NCBI GenBank assembly: GCA_028692275.1
Contig: JAQUXR010000010.1
Span: 15,451 to 79,450, forward strand
Direction of reading: 5' to 3'
Source: Frisingicoccus sp009929615
Lineage (GTDB): Bacteria; Bacillota; Clostridia; Lachnospirales; Lachnospiraceae
DNA: 64,000 nucleotides
Part shown: in pieces, positions 1 to 9,100 of the stretch
How positions within the stretch are numbered: the stretch's first letter is position 1
Layout of the letters: the number at the start of each line of letters is the position of its first letter
Program-made: the position numbers and the translations under genes
Notes under the pieces: model-generated
What the model was told of the DNA's origin: nothing
Seen by the model: the letters and a program-made list of their open reading frames with translations, nothing else
Database searches by the model: none

Positions 1-464
1 TGATGCATCTGTGCGAACATAAAGCAAATACCCGTGTCTTTTAAAACCTTTTCACACTGTTTTGCCGTAAGGGTGAGCTTTGTACCAAGGGATTCCAAAA
101 CATCGGCTGCTCCGCTTTTACTTGATACACTGCGGTTTCCATGTTTCGCCACCGGAACACCGCCTGCAGCCACCACAAAGGCTGTGGTTGTGGAAATATT
201 AAAAGTTCCCACTTCATCTCCGCCGGTACCGACAATATCCATAACTTCGGTTTCCGTATGTAATGCTTCACATTTTTCTCTCATCGATGAAGCACAGGCT
301 GTAATCTCATCAACGGTTTCACCCTTCATACGGAGTGCGGTAAGAAATGCACCCATCTGAGCATTGGTCGCCCGGCCGCTCATTACTTCATCCATAACTG
401 TCTTTGCTGTATTAAAATCAAGGTTCTGTCCTTCAACCACTTTTTTAATTGCTTCCTGTATCAT
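1..464 (-). CDS. trpD: Anthranilate phosphoribosyltransferase, N-terminal part (cut by window edge)
   Basis: Transfers phosphoribosyl from PRPP to anthranilate, the second step of tryptophan synthesis. About 154 residues are visible and the C-terminal part lies beyond position 1. The family's PRPP/glycine motif GTGGDEVGTFNIS is near residue 77, followed by the conserved KHGNRSVSSKSGAADVLE stretch. The ATG at 464 has AGGAGG 8 bases upstream (473-478). It sits 26 bases after trpG and is the third gene of the trpE-trpG-trpD operon behind the T-box. Identity is secure; only the end is missing. Confidence 0.93.
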   Translation of the reverse strand, partial: MIQEAIKKVVEGQNLDFNTAKTVMDEVMSGRATNAQMGAFLTALRMKGETVDEITACASSMREKCEALHTETEVMDIVGTGGDEVGTFNISTTTAFVVAAGGVPVAKHGNRSVSSKSGAADVLESLGTKLTLTAKQCEKVLKDTGICFMFAQMH

Positions 465-490
465 TATTTTTTCCTCCTATTGTTAAGTGT

Positions 491-1057
491 TTACATTTCC
501 AAGAAATTTTTCATCATAAGATAACCTTTTGGTGTCAAAATAGATTCGGGATGAAACTGAAGTCCATAAATAGGTTTTGTCTTATGAGCAACTGCCATAA
601 TCTCACCAATTCCATCTTTTCCAATCACCTTTAAACATTCAGGCATACTTTCCGGTGCTGCTACCAGCGAATGATATCGAGCGACGTCTTCCTCTTCTCT
701 CAACCCTTTGAAAATTGGGTCCTCTATATCCAAATAAATTCTGCTCTGTTTTCCATGCATCAATTTTCTCGCATGAACAATCTCACCGCCAAAGGCCTCA
801 CAAATCCCCTGATGTCCCAAACACACGCCAAGGATTGGTATGCTTCCATCCGCTTTTCTTACCAGTTCCTCACAGATTCCTGCTGCCTTCGGATATCCCG
901 GTCCCGGTGAAAGAATGATATGGGATGGTTTTAATTCAAAAATCTCTTCCACCGTCATAGCATCATTTCGAATAACCTTTATATCCGGCTGAATACCCCC
1001 GGCCATCTGAACCAGGTTATAGGAAAAGCTGTCGTAATTATCAATTAAAATCAACAT
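491..1057 (-). CDS. trpG: Anthranilate synthase component II (glutamine amidotransferase)
   Basis: Releases ammonia from glutamine for TrpE in the first committed step of tryptophan synthesis. At 188 aa it has the normal length of a free-standing class I amidotransferase. The nucleophile is Cys79 in GVCLGHQ and the triad is completed by His169 and Glu171 in FHPES; the oxyanion motif PGPGYP is near residue 51. Its ATG overlaps the trpE stop by one base (TGATG), which suggests translational coupling and equal amounts of the two subunits. PabA function cannot be excluded from sequence alone, but trpE and trpD on either side make TrpG the best call. Confidence 0.95.
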   Translation of the reverse strand: MLILIDNYDSFSYNLVQMAGGIQPDIKVIRNDAMTVEEIFELKPSHIILSPGPGYPKAAGICEELVRKADGSIPILGVCLGHQGICEAFGGEIVHARKLMHGKQSRIYLDIEDPIFKGLREEEDVARYHSLVAAPESMPECLKVIGKDGIGEIMAVAHKTKPIYGLQFHPESILTPKGYLMMKNFLEM

Positions 1058-2517
1058 CAGTCATTCACCTCCCCGGCTTCCTGAATGGCTCGAATGACCG
1101 CCATTGCCTTATTCGATGTCTCTTCATACTCTGTTTCAGGAACACTGTCTGCCACAATGCCGGCACCAGCCTGAACATAAACTCGGTCATCCTTCTTCAC
1201 GGCCATTCTTATAGCAATGCATGTATCCATATTTCCTGTAAAATCTAAATATCCAAGTGCTCCTCCGTAAATACCTCTCGGAACACCTTCCAGTTCTTCA
1301 ATAATCTCACAGGCCCGAATTTTCGGTGCTCCCGAAAGTGTTCCTGCCGGAAGAACGGATTCAATAGCATCCAGGCTGTCACAATCCTCTCGAATATCAC
1401 CTTCTACCTGGGAACAAATATGCATAATCTTGGAGTATTTATGAATTGTCATATAATCACTGACTTCCACCGTACCAAACTTACATATGCGTCCCAAATC
1501 ATTTCTTCCCAAATCCACAAGCATATTGTGCTCTGCCCGCTCTTTTTCATCAGCCAGAAGTTCTGCTTCCAATTTTTTATCTTCTTCCGGATTCTTGCCT
1601 CTAGGTCTGGAACCCGCTACCGGAAATGTAATCAATCGTCCATTTTCCAGACGAACCAGAGTCTCCGGTGAAGTACTCATAATTTCTTTATCATCAAATT
1701 TCATATAAACCATATAGGGAGAAGGATTCGTTGTCCTAAGCACTCTGTATGCATTCATCAAACTTCCTCTGTATGGACTTTCAAATCTTCTGGATACTAC
1801 CGTCTGGAAAGTATCTCCATCGTATATATACTGCTTTGTTTTCTCAACCATGTCACAGTATTCTTCTTTCGTCTGATTGCAGACAAAATCCACATTTTTA
1901 TCCGATTCATAGGTTGGTAACTGACCCACTGACCGTACCAGATCACTCATTTTCTGAAGCTGTGCCATGGCCTCACCATAATTTTCCATGGCCTTGTCTG
2001 TTTTCATATGAACAATCAGACAAATCTTCTGTTTCAAATGATCATAGGCAATAATTTTATCAAAAAGCATCAGGTCATAATCTTCAAACTCACCACTTTT
2101 TAACTTCAAAGTCGGTTCGGCATAACCAATCATTCCATAGGAAAAATGTCCGACAAATCCACCGGTAAAGGGTGGCATGTCCGGAAGGCTTGGGGCCTTG
2201 TATTTCTCTAATATATTTCGAATAACCTCTAAAGGTTTCTTTGTCTCAATCACCTGGCTTCTACCATCTGTCTCAATCGTTACAATGCCGTCTTTGCAGC
2301 TCACCCGCATCTTTGGCTCATATCCAAGAAAGGAATAACGTCCCCATTTTTCGCCGCCTTCTACACTTTCTAATAAATAATATCTCTGACTTATTGCTGA
2401 AACTTTTGTCAGCATGGATATTGGCGTCATCATATCCGCGTATATCTCTTTGCATACCGGAATAATGTTGTAATCTCCTGCCAATGCTAAAATCTGGTCA
2501 CATTCTGGACGTATCAT
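1057..2517 (-). CDS. trpE: Anthranilate synthase component I
   Basis: Converts chorismate to anthranilate with ammonia supplied by TrpG. The 486-aa protein has the usual chorismate-binding C-terminal half, with PAGTLSGAPK near residue 388 and YGGALGY after it. The LLES motif at residues 48-51 is the tryptophan feedback-inhibition site of this family, so the enzyme is probably inhibited by Trp. The ATG at 2517 is preceded by GAGGAGGG. It is the first gene of the trp operon. Its 5' region holds three hairpin repeats (2543-2893) and, beyond them, a Trp-type T-box with terminator. Confidence 0.95.
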   Translation of the reverse strand: MIRPECDQILALAGDYNIIPVCKEIYADMMTPISMLTKVSAISQRYYLLESVEGGEKWGRYSFLGYEPKMRVSCKDGIVTIETDGRSQVIETKKPLEVIRNILEKYKAPSLPDMPPFTGGFVGHFSYGMIGYAEPTLKLKSGEFEDYDLMLFDKIIAYDHLKQKICLIVHMKTDKAMENYGEAMAQLQKMSDLVRSVGQLPTYESDKNVDFVCNQTKEEYCDMVEKTKQYIYDGDTFQTVVSRRFESPYRGSLMNAYRVLRTTNPSPYMVYMKFDDKEIMSTSPETLVRLENGRLITFPVAGSRPRGKNPEEDKKLEAELLADEKERAEHNMLVDLGRNDLGRICKFGTVEVSDYMTIHKYSKIMHICSQVEGDIREDCDSLDAIESVLPAGTLSGAPKIRACEIIEELEGVPRGIYGGALGYLDFTGNMDTCIAIRMAVKKDDRVYVQAGAGIVADSVPETEYEETSNKAMAVIRAIQEAGEVND

Positions 2518-2542
2518 CTTGATTTCCCTCCTCTTTCATTAC

Positions 2543-2893
2543 TTTTGTGCTGATGTCTTCGACATCCCATCTCGCAGCTTCGCTGCTCGATGATGGACAT
2601 TCGCCAAATGGCCTTTCGTGCAAGCACGAGGCCGCTTGGCTCATTGTCAGCCTCCACCTATTTTGTGCTGATGTCTTCGACATCCCATCTCGCAGCTTCG
2701 CTGCTCGATGATGGACATTCGCCAAATGGCCTTTCGTGCAAGCACGAGGCCGCTTGGCTCATTGTCAGCCTCCACCTATTTTGTGCTGATGTCTTCGACA
2801 TCCCATCTCGCAGCTTCGCTGCTCGATGATGGACATTCGCCAAATGGCCTTTCGTGCAAGCACGAGGCCGCTTGGCTCATTGTCAGCACAAAA
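2543..2893 (-). repeat. Three tandem copies of a 118-bp hairpin-rich repeat in the trpE leader
   Basis: Copies start at 2543, 2661 and 2779 (plus strand) and appear identical by eye; the third ends at 2893. Each unit begins TTTTGTGCTGA, and the last ends with the exact inverse TCAGCACAAAA. Short perfect hairpins lie inside: GATGTC-TTC-GACATC, GCAGC-TTC-GCTGC and CGTGC-AA-GCACG. The array fills the space between the U-tract of the T-box terminator and the trpE ribosome binding site. A further full copy and two partial copies lie at 54178-54373. Short open frames inside the repeats are by-products of the periodicity and are not called as genes. Confidence 0.95.
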
Positions 2894-2927
2894 AAAAGAC
2901 TCTTATCCCTGTAAGGGACAAAAGTCT
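2890..2927 (-). terminator. T-box intrinsic terminator
   Basis: Two 14-base arms, AGACTTTTGTCCCT and AGGGATAAGAGTCT, are separated by three bases and followed by eight U residues. The hairpin is exclusive with the T-box antiterminator. The hairpin repeat array begins inside this U-tract. Confidence 0.92.
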
Positions 2928-3179
2928 ATAACCTCTGCGGTACCACCCAATTTGGTGCAAAATGCACCCACTCGTATACATACTAACATATGTACCTTGT
3001 TGGTAACGGCCAAGGTCCCCGTCAACATCTACTCCTACTCTACAGTGTAGTTTCAAGCTGCCCTCCCGAGTCCATTCAATAGATGCCAATACACTGCATT
3101 CCCACCATCCGCAGCTCTCTGGAATATCTTTCTCTACCTACTTCTCTCGTTCATCGGTTTATTCTTTATCACTTTATAG
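2890..3179 (-). ncRNA. T-box leader, probable tRNA-Trp specificity
   Basis: Read on the minus strand, the leader has the T-box core GGGTGGTACCGC (2937-2948), which pairs with the tRNA acceptor end. It is followed by an intrinsic terminator at 2890-2927. The stem I region contains AGAGAGCTG and a specifier loop GAATGGACTC, in which TGG (3072-3074) is the Trp codon followed by a purine, as the family requires. Uncharged tRNA-Trp would stabilise the antiterminator and switch on trpEGD. The downstream genes agree with the Trp codon. The exact 5' end is inferred from the promoter. Confidence 0.9.
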
Positions 3180-3185
3180 TTATGA

Positions 3186-3214
3186 AGTATATACCTGCCC
3201 ATTTAAAATGTCAA
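3186..3214 (-). promoter_or_regulatory. trp operon promoter
   Basis: The minus strand shows TTGACA (3209-3214), a 17-base spacer, and TATACT (3186-3191). This is a near-consensus sigma-A promoter placed directly upstream of the T-box leader, so transcription should start near 3179. Confidence 0.85.
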
Positions 3215-3234
3215 TACTTCAATTTCAACTTTCT

Positions 3235-3606
3235 TCACCCTGCCATAATTCGTTCATATTCTTTTGGACGATAATGTTCGATATATTTACGATGCTGCTC
3301 TTCTTTCAAACAGTAACAGATAACACAATTCATGTTTTCCTTTAAAGCCTTACGCAGGCGATGATTGCCATCTACCAGCAGATAACGTCCACCCTTTACC
3401 TCTGCAAGCACACATGGTCTGTTTAAGTCTGTTTTCATAGCGTATTTATCATTCACCGTTGCTTCCAGATTATCTTTAGCGATATAATCTGTGTCTACAA
3501 ACCGGAGTTCAAAATCTCTTGGATTTTCTTCAATTGCTTTCAATATAGAATCTACATCCCAAATTAACATTCCATTATCATTTGCAAAAAAATATCTCTG
3601 TCGCAT
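3235..3606 (-). CDS. Small ParB/sulfiredoxin-fold domain protein
   Basis: The 123-aa protein contains DGNHRLRKAL at about residues 82-91, preceded by a KGGRYLLV strand. This is the core signature of the ParB N-terminal/sulfiredoxin superfamily, which binds nucleotides or acts as a nuclease. No second domain is present, so it is unlikely to be a chromosome-partition ParB; the substrate is unknown. I choose ATG 3606 because AGGG lies 8 bases upstream; a GTG at 3615 is in frame but lacks spacing. It has its own promoter (3688-3716), and an intrinsic-terminator-like hairpin lies between promoter and gene (3631-3670). Confidence 0.6.
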   Translation of the reverse strand: MRQRYFFANDNGMLIWDVDSILKAIEENPRDFELRFVDTDYIAKDNLEATVNDKYAMKTDLNRPCVLAEVKGGRYLLVDGNHRLRKALKENMNCVICYCLKEEQHRKYIEHYRPKEYERIMAG

Positions 3607-3630
3607 ATCAATCACCCTATCTGAAAACGC

Positions 3631-3670
3631 AAAAAACCTGACTTCCTGGCCATTCAGGAATTCAGGTTTT
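3631..3670 (-). terminator. Terminator-like hairpin in the leader of the ParB-like gene
   Basis: Arms AACCTGAATTCCTG and CAGGAAGTCAGGTT (one mismatch) enclose six bases and are followed by TTTTTT on the minus strand. An A/T run on each side makes it potentially bidirectional. It lies downstream of the minus promoter at 3688-3716 and upstream of the start codon. It could therefore act as an attenuator, or give a short transcript of about 50 nt. Confidence 0.7.
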
Positions 3671-3687
3671 ACTCTTTTTACGACTCA

Positions 3688-3716
3688 ATTCTATCATCCT
3701 TTTAATTTTATTTCAA
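3688..3716 (-). promoter_or_regulatory. Promoter for the ParB-like gene
   Basis: TTGAAA (3711-3716), a 17-base spacer and TAGAAT (3688-3693) on the minus strand, each one or two bases from consensus. The predicted start is near 3681, about ten bases before the leader hairpin. Confidence 0.75.
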
Positions 3717-3791
3717 GCCCTAAGGTGAAAAAAATTTTTAAATTTAAGTAAAATTGTGCTATCATTATTGTTATGAAAAGGAGGGCCTTCC

Positions 3792-5012
3792 ATGTCAAAA
3801 GCGAAAAAGCTGACGGCACTATGCTGTCTGCTTTATTTCACCAGCTATATCACCCGGCTGAATTATGCCGCATCTTTAAGCGAAATTATACATGCTATGG
3901 ATATCACCAAGTCCATGGCCAGTCTGGCTGTTACTGGCAGTTTTATTACATATGGTCTGGGTCAGCTCATCAGTGGTCCCCTTGGTGACCGTATTTCCCC
4001 GGAAAAATTTATTTTTTCTGGTCTTTTAGCAACTGCTGCCACGAATCTTCTTATTTCCTTTTCCGGCAGTATAATGATGATGACGATTCTCTGGTGTTTC
4101 AACGGATTTTTTCAGGCAATGCTGTGGCCGCCGCTGGTTCGGATTATGGCAGAAAACTTATCTCAGACAGAATACCGTAAAGCCTGCGTTAATGTCTCCG
4201 CCTCCGCATCCCTTGGCACCATCGCTGTATATATTCTTGTCCCTTTCTGCATCCGTTTCGGCGGCTGGCGGCTGGGATTTATCATCCCTGCTGTTTTTGC
4301 TGTCTTGATAGCCTTCGTTTGGATACTTTCTACCAGACACCTGACAGCATCCGCACCAGATACCCAGACAGATATTATTCCATCTCAATCTTCGGAGAAT
4401 GTCCATCTGTTTCCCATGATTGTTCGTTCCGGTGCACTGCCTATATTTGTGGCAATTATGCTTCAGGGAACGCTGAGAGATGGTCTTACTACCTGGATGC
4501 CATCCTATATCAATGATATATATCATATGGGAACTTCTGTTTCCATACTAACAACTGCCATTTTACCCCTGTTTAGCATTTTCAGTATAGCCTTTGCTTC
4601 CCAGCTAAACACCTGGGTTAAAAGCGAACTTCGTGCCGCTGTCATTTTATTTGCAAGTGCTTTAACCGCCACCTGCTGTTTACTGCCGCTTTTTTCAAGC
4701 AATGCCCTTTTATCCGTGCTGCTGATGTCTATCATTACAGGCTGCATGCATGGCATCAATATGCTTTTAATCAGCAGACTTCCTGCTTATTTTGAAAAAT
4801 ATGGCTGTGTTTCAACGATGTCCGGCATTTTCAATACCTTTACCTACATCGGAAGTGCCGTCTCTACTTATGGTATTGCAGCCCTGTCCGAAAATTTCGG
4901 CTGGCCTGCCACTATTGGAAGTTGGGCACTTATTGCTGCTTTAGGCATCGGTTTCTGTGTCTCTGCCATGAAACGCTGGCACTATTTCTTTAACTATACT
5001 TCTCAATCTTAA
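3792..5012 (+). CDS. Major facilitator superfamily transporter
   Basis: A 406-aa integral membrane protein with about 12 hydrophobic segments, typical MFS length. The loop motif SGPLGDRISPEKF follows TM2 (about residue 62), as in the organophosphate/sugar-phosphate branch (GlpT/UhpC-like). The substrate cannot be read from sequence. A GGAGGG site precedes ATG 3792. The gene is transcribed divergently from the ParB-like gene and overlaps the opposing 86-aa gene by 23 bases at its 3' end, so the two transcripts converge. Confidence 0.8.
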   Translation: MSKAKKLTALCCLLYFTSYITRLNYAASLSEIIHAMDITKSMASLAVTGSFITYGLGQLISGPLGDRISPEKFIFSGLLATAATNLLISFSGSIMMMTILWCFNGFFQAMLWPPLVRIMAENLSQTEYRKACVNVSASASLGTIAVYILVPFCIRFGGWRLGFIIPAVFAVLIAFVWILSTRHLTASAPDTQTDIIPSQSSENVHLFPMIVRSGALPIFVAIMLQGTLRDGLTTWMPSYINDIYHMGTSVSILTTAILPLFSIFSIAFASQLNTWVKSELRAAVILFASALTATCCLLPLFSSNALLSVLLMSIITGCMHGINMLLISRLPAYFEKYGCVSTMSGIFNTFTYIGSAVSTYGIAALSENFGWPATIGSWALIAALGIGFCVSAMKRWHYFFNYTSQS

Positions 5013-5250
5013 ATATATTAAGTGTTTCTACATCGGGGCAGCAGAACATGGCTGTCCCCTCTTTTTGCCCTGGAATTTCCCCGCCATATCTTAGAATATC
5101 AATATATGGGAAAGCCACATGGGCTGCCATCGGACATAATTTTCCCCGTTCTGTATCAAAATCATAGCTGTCCCCTACTTTATGCCCTCTATGGCAGGGA
5201 CAGGTTCCCTTCTGCTCAACCAATGTTATTTTTATCTTCGGTCTCCCCAT
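4990..5250 (-). CDS. TIGR04076-type small Cys-containing protein
   Basis: An 86-aa protein of unknown function. It has the pattern CPCHRGHKVGD, LCPMAAHVAFPYIDILRYGG and a late CCPD, which I recognise as the TIGR04076 family (short, Cys-rich, often near redox genes). No signal peptide or membrane segment is visible. It overlaps the 3' end of the upstream kinase gene by 35 bases and is probably co-transcribed with it. The tail also overlaps the convergent MFS gene. Confidence 0.7.
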   Translation of the reverse strand: MGRPKIKITLVEQKGTCPCHRGHKVGDSYDFDTERGKLCPMAAHVAFPYIDILRYGGEIPGQKEGTAMFCCPDVETLNIFKIEKYS

Positions 5251-6076
5251 CTTTTATACTCCCTTCCGCCAGATACTGCTCTATCGGAATACCTTTATAT
5301 TTATCTTCATTTCCCTTATTCTTCAAAATTAATTCAGAAATTCTTCCCATTGCCTGCTGTACTGCTGCCTTTAATGGCCACCGGCGAATAACCGCTCCGA
5401 CCAGGTATGCAGAAAACAAATCTCCGGTTCCGGGAAATCGTACCGGAATCATTTCAAAAGGATAAACAAAATAATCATCATCCTCATGGCTGTAGCCACA
5501 GACATAATTCTGACCATCGTCACAGGCCACACTGGTAATAACAACAGAACATTGTCCACTACCGCTGAGTTTCTCGATAAGGGTATACATTTCATCTGAT
5601 CCTACGGTTTTTCTATCCCGGTACATATCCGCCAGATAACAGGCTTCCGTAAAGTTCGGCGTAATAATATTCGCAATCTTGCAGAGTTCCCGCATATTAA
5701 CTACCGTTTCCTCTGTAATGCCATTATAGAGTTTACCGTCATCACCCATAATCGGGTCTACAACTACAAATACACCTCTTTTTTTCTGTTTATCCACATA
5801 ATCTTTAATCAGTTTTACCTGTTCTTCCGATACAATAAAACCTGTGCATATACAGTCAAACTCAAATTCCAATTCATCCCATACTTTCAGTGTTTTCCGC
5901 ATATATTCTGTAGTATCGAGAATTTCAAATTTACCATAATCCAGAGTATTTGATACCAATGCTGTCGGCAGATTGTAAATATCGCACCCCATGGATGACA
6001 GCACGGGAAACATGGCCGATAAGGCCACTTTACCATATCCGGGCAGATCATTAATCAATAATACTTTATTTTTCAT
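5216..6076 (-). CDS. Pyridoxamine/pyridoxal kinase
   Basis: Phosphorylates B6 vitamers in the PLP salvage pathway (PfkB/ribokinase-like fold, PdxY/PdxK group). The 286-aa protein starts MKNKVLLINDLPGYGKVALS. It has VVDPIMGDDGKLY (about residue 107), ITPNFTEACYL, and the ATP/anion-hole motif FPGTGDLFSAYLVG (about residue 216). An upstream in-frame extension to 6136 is open, but ATG 6076 has GGAGAAAAGG placed correctly and begins exactly at the family N-terminus. It sits between pyc and the TIGR04076 gene, all on the minus strand. Confidence 0.85.
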   Translation of the reverse strand: MKNKVLLINDLPGYGKVALSAMFPVLSSMGCDIYNLPTALVSNTLDYGKFEILDTTEYMRKTLKVWDELEFEFDCICTGFIVSEEQVKLIKDYVDKQKKRGVFVVVDPIMGDDGKLYNGITEETVVNMRELCKIANIITPNFTEACYLADMYRDRKTVGSDEMYTLIEKLSGSGQCSVVITSVACDDGQNYVCGYSHEDDDYFVYPFEMIPVRFPGTGDLFSAYLVGAVIRRWPLKAAVQQAMGRISELILKNKGNEDKYKGIPIEQYLAEGSIKDGETEDKNNIG

Positions 6077-6121
6077 ACAATCCTTTTCTCCTGTTGTTGA
6101 AAACTTTTCTATAATACAGAA

Positions 6122-6158
6122 ACCGCCAACCCCCAAATATAATAACGGGATTGGCGGT
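6122..6158 (-). terminator. Intrinsic terminator after pyruvate carboxylase
   Basis: The inverted repeat ACCGCCAATCCC / GGGGTTGGCGGT has a loop of about 14 bases and a T-rich tail on the minus strand. It lies seven bases after the pyc stop codon, so pyc is probably transcribed apart from the pyridoxamine kinase gene. Confidence 0.75.
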
Positions 6159-6164
6159 ATTTGA

Positions 6165-9100
6165 TTATAACTTAAATGTTACCAGCAAATCTTCTGAATT
6201 GACTTTTTCACCTTCGGATACATAAATCTTCTCTACGACTCCGGCAGTTTTGGAAACGATGGTTGTCTCAATCTTCATAGCTTCTACAACAAGAAGCGGT
6301 GTATTGACATCAACCTTATCCCCTTCCTTAACAAATATCTGACATACCGTTCCCGGAATTGAAGAACCAATCTGTCTAGGCTCTGTCTTATCTGCCTTCG
6401 GACGCTGATTTACATGAACAAGTTCATTCTTATCTTCGATAAGAACTTCTCGTACTGCACCGTTAACTTCAAAAGTCAATGTGCATTTACCATCGCTGTC
6501 CGCTGGTGTCTTACTAATATATTTAATAATTAAAGTTTTACCCTGTCCGATGGTTACAACCGTTTCTTCTCTTGGTTTCAAACCATAGAAGTAAACACTG
6601 CTTTCCAGCTGGGATACGTCGTTATAAGCATCCAGATGCACACAGTAATCTTCATAAACCTTTGGATATAAAGCATAACTTACAGCTTTCTGACGAACTT
6701 CCAATGGTGTAAATGGTGTTAAATCAAACTTGCCCTTGAGATAATTCTCAATAGCCACAATGTCAACACTCTCCAGCAATGTTCCCGGACGCACTGTAAT
6801 CGGTTCGGCACCTTTCAGTACAATCTTCTGGAACTCTGCAGGGAATCCACCATCCGGCTGTCCAATCATTCCCTTGAAATACTCAACAACAGATTCCGGA
6901 TAAGAAATATCCTTGCCTGCTGTCAGAATATTGTCTTTATCCAGATTATTCTTGAACATGAAAATTGCAAGGTCTCCAACAACCTTAGAGGTTGGTGTTA
7001 CTTTGACGATATTTCCAAGTAAGTCGTTAGCTTCTTTGTAAAGACGTTTGATATCCTCAAAACGGTCTTTCTCACCCATATCTTTAACCTGCGCTAAAAG
7101 ATTGGAATACTGTCCACCCGGAATCTCATATTTATAGATTTCAGAATTCGGAGAACACATGCCGCTTTCAAATGGTTTGTAAACTTCTCTGACACGTGCA
7201 TAGTATTCGCTCAGTTCATGGAGTTCTGCGAGGTCTAACCCTGTTTCTCTCTCCGTTCCCTGAAGTGTTGCAACAATCGTATTCATAGATGGCTGGCTTG
7301 TCAGAGAACTCATAGATTCAATGGCCATATCGGCAATATCCACTCCGGCTTCTGCTGCCATCAACACTGTACTTACACCACTGCCTGTCGTATCATGGGT
7401 ATGTAAATTCACAGGAATCTTTAATTCTTTTTTCAGCTCTGTAATCAAAGTCTTGGCTGCATATGGTTTAAGCAGTCCGGCCATATCCTTAATCGTAAGA
7501 ATATGACAGCCCATAGCTTCGATTTCCTTAGCTTTCTTCATATAATATTCTAATGTGTATTTCTTCTCATTCGGATTTGAAATATCACCTGTATAGCAAA
7601 TCGCACCTTCAACAATCTTGCCGGTTTCCAATGCTGTTTCCACTGGCATCTTCATATTATCTGTCCAGTTTAAGCTATCAAAAATACGGAATACATCAAT
7701 ACCTCTGTCTGCAGAAATACGAATAAACTCCTGAACCACATTATCCGGATAGTTGCTGTAACCAACCGCGTTGGATGCACGAAGCAGCATCTGAATCAAT
7801 GTATTCGGCATACGTTTACGCAATTCAGCCAGTCTGCGCCATGGTGATTCTTTAAGGAAACGATAGGCTGTATCGTAGGTTGCACCGCCCCACGCTTCTG
7901 CTGAAAAAGCATTGGCGAGGAATGCATTTGCTGCATAAGCTCCATCGGTAATATCTCTTGTACGCATACGTGTTGCAAATAAGGACTGCTGGGCATCACG
8001 CATGGTTGTATCTGTAATATAAAGCTTTTTCTCTTTTAAGATCTTCTGGGTAAAGGCTTCTGCACCCAGTTTCAAGAATTCATCTCTGGCACCATAAACC
8101 GGTTTCTTCTCATCAAAAACAGGCATACGATGCGGTTCCAGATATGGTTTTTCACCATTGGCTGGATTTACAATCTTATCTCCGATAAATTCAAGAATCT
8201 TTGTAGCTCTATCCTGCGCTTTACGAAGTTCATACAGTTCCGGTGTTTCCTCAATGAATGTGGTATAACACTTTCCTGACTGGAAAATCTCATGATTCAA
8301 TACATTGATAAGGAACTGGATGTTCGTTTTAACGCCACGGATACGCATCTCTTTCAATGCACGCAAAGATTTTCTGATAGCACCAATAAAGGTTCTGTCA
8401 TGAGAAATAATCTTTACAAGCAAACTGTCGTAATATGGTGTAATTTCAGCACCTGAATATGCATTACCACCATCAAGACGCAGTCCTGCTCCTGAACCCG
8501 AACGATATACATTAATTCTTCCTGTGTCCGGAAGGAAATTATTTGCCGGGTCCTCTGTGGTAATACGCGTCTGGATTGCATAGCCATTAACCTGGATTGC
8601 ATCCTGATTTGGAATACCAATTTCTTCAGAATCCAATGTATAGCCCTCAGCGACCATAATCTGGGACTGTACAATATCAATACCTGTAATCATTTCAGAT
8701 ACTGTATGTTCTACCTGAATTCTAGGGTTCATCTCAATGAAATACGGATTATTCTGATCATCCACAAGGAATTCCAGAGTTCCTGCATTTCTATAACCAA
8801 CTTTCTTAACCAGACGGATAGAACTTTCAAAAATCAATTTTCTTACGTCATCCGGCACCGTAAAGGCAGGTGCATACTCAACAACTTTCTGGTGACGACG
8901 CTGTACAGAACAGTCACGGTCATAAAGATGAACAACATTACCATAATTATCGGCTAAAATCTGAACTTCAATATGTTTTGGACTTCTCAGATATTTCTCA
9001 ATGAAAATCTGTTCATCACCAAAAGCTTTTCTGGATTCTTCTCTAGCTTCTCTGTATGCCTTTTCCAGTTCATCTGCACTATTGACAATACGCATACCAC

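Noticed and set aside
2543..2893. Possible CRISPR-like array
   Set aside because: The repeats are directly adjacent with identical contents and no unique spacers, and no cas genes are present.
2590..2914. Several open frames of 60-79 codons on both strands inside the trp-leader repeats
   Set aside because: The same frame recurs each 118 bp because the unit lacks stops; the peptides repeat and have no ribosome site. Hairpin structure explains the sequence better than coding.
3235..3606. Chromosome-partition ParB
   Set aside because: Only the N-terminal ParB/sulfiredoxin-like fold is present; there is no helix-turn-helix or dimerisation domain and no parA nearby.
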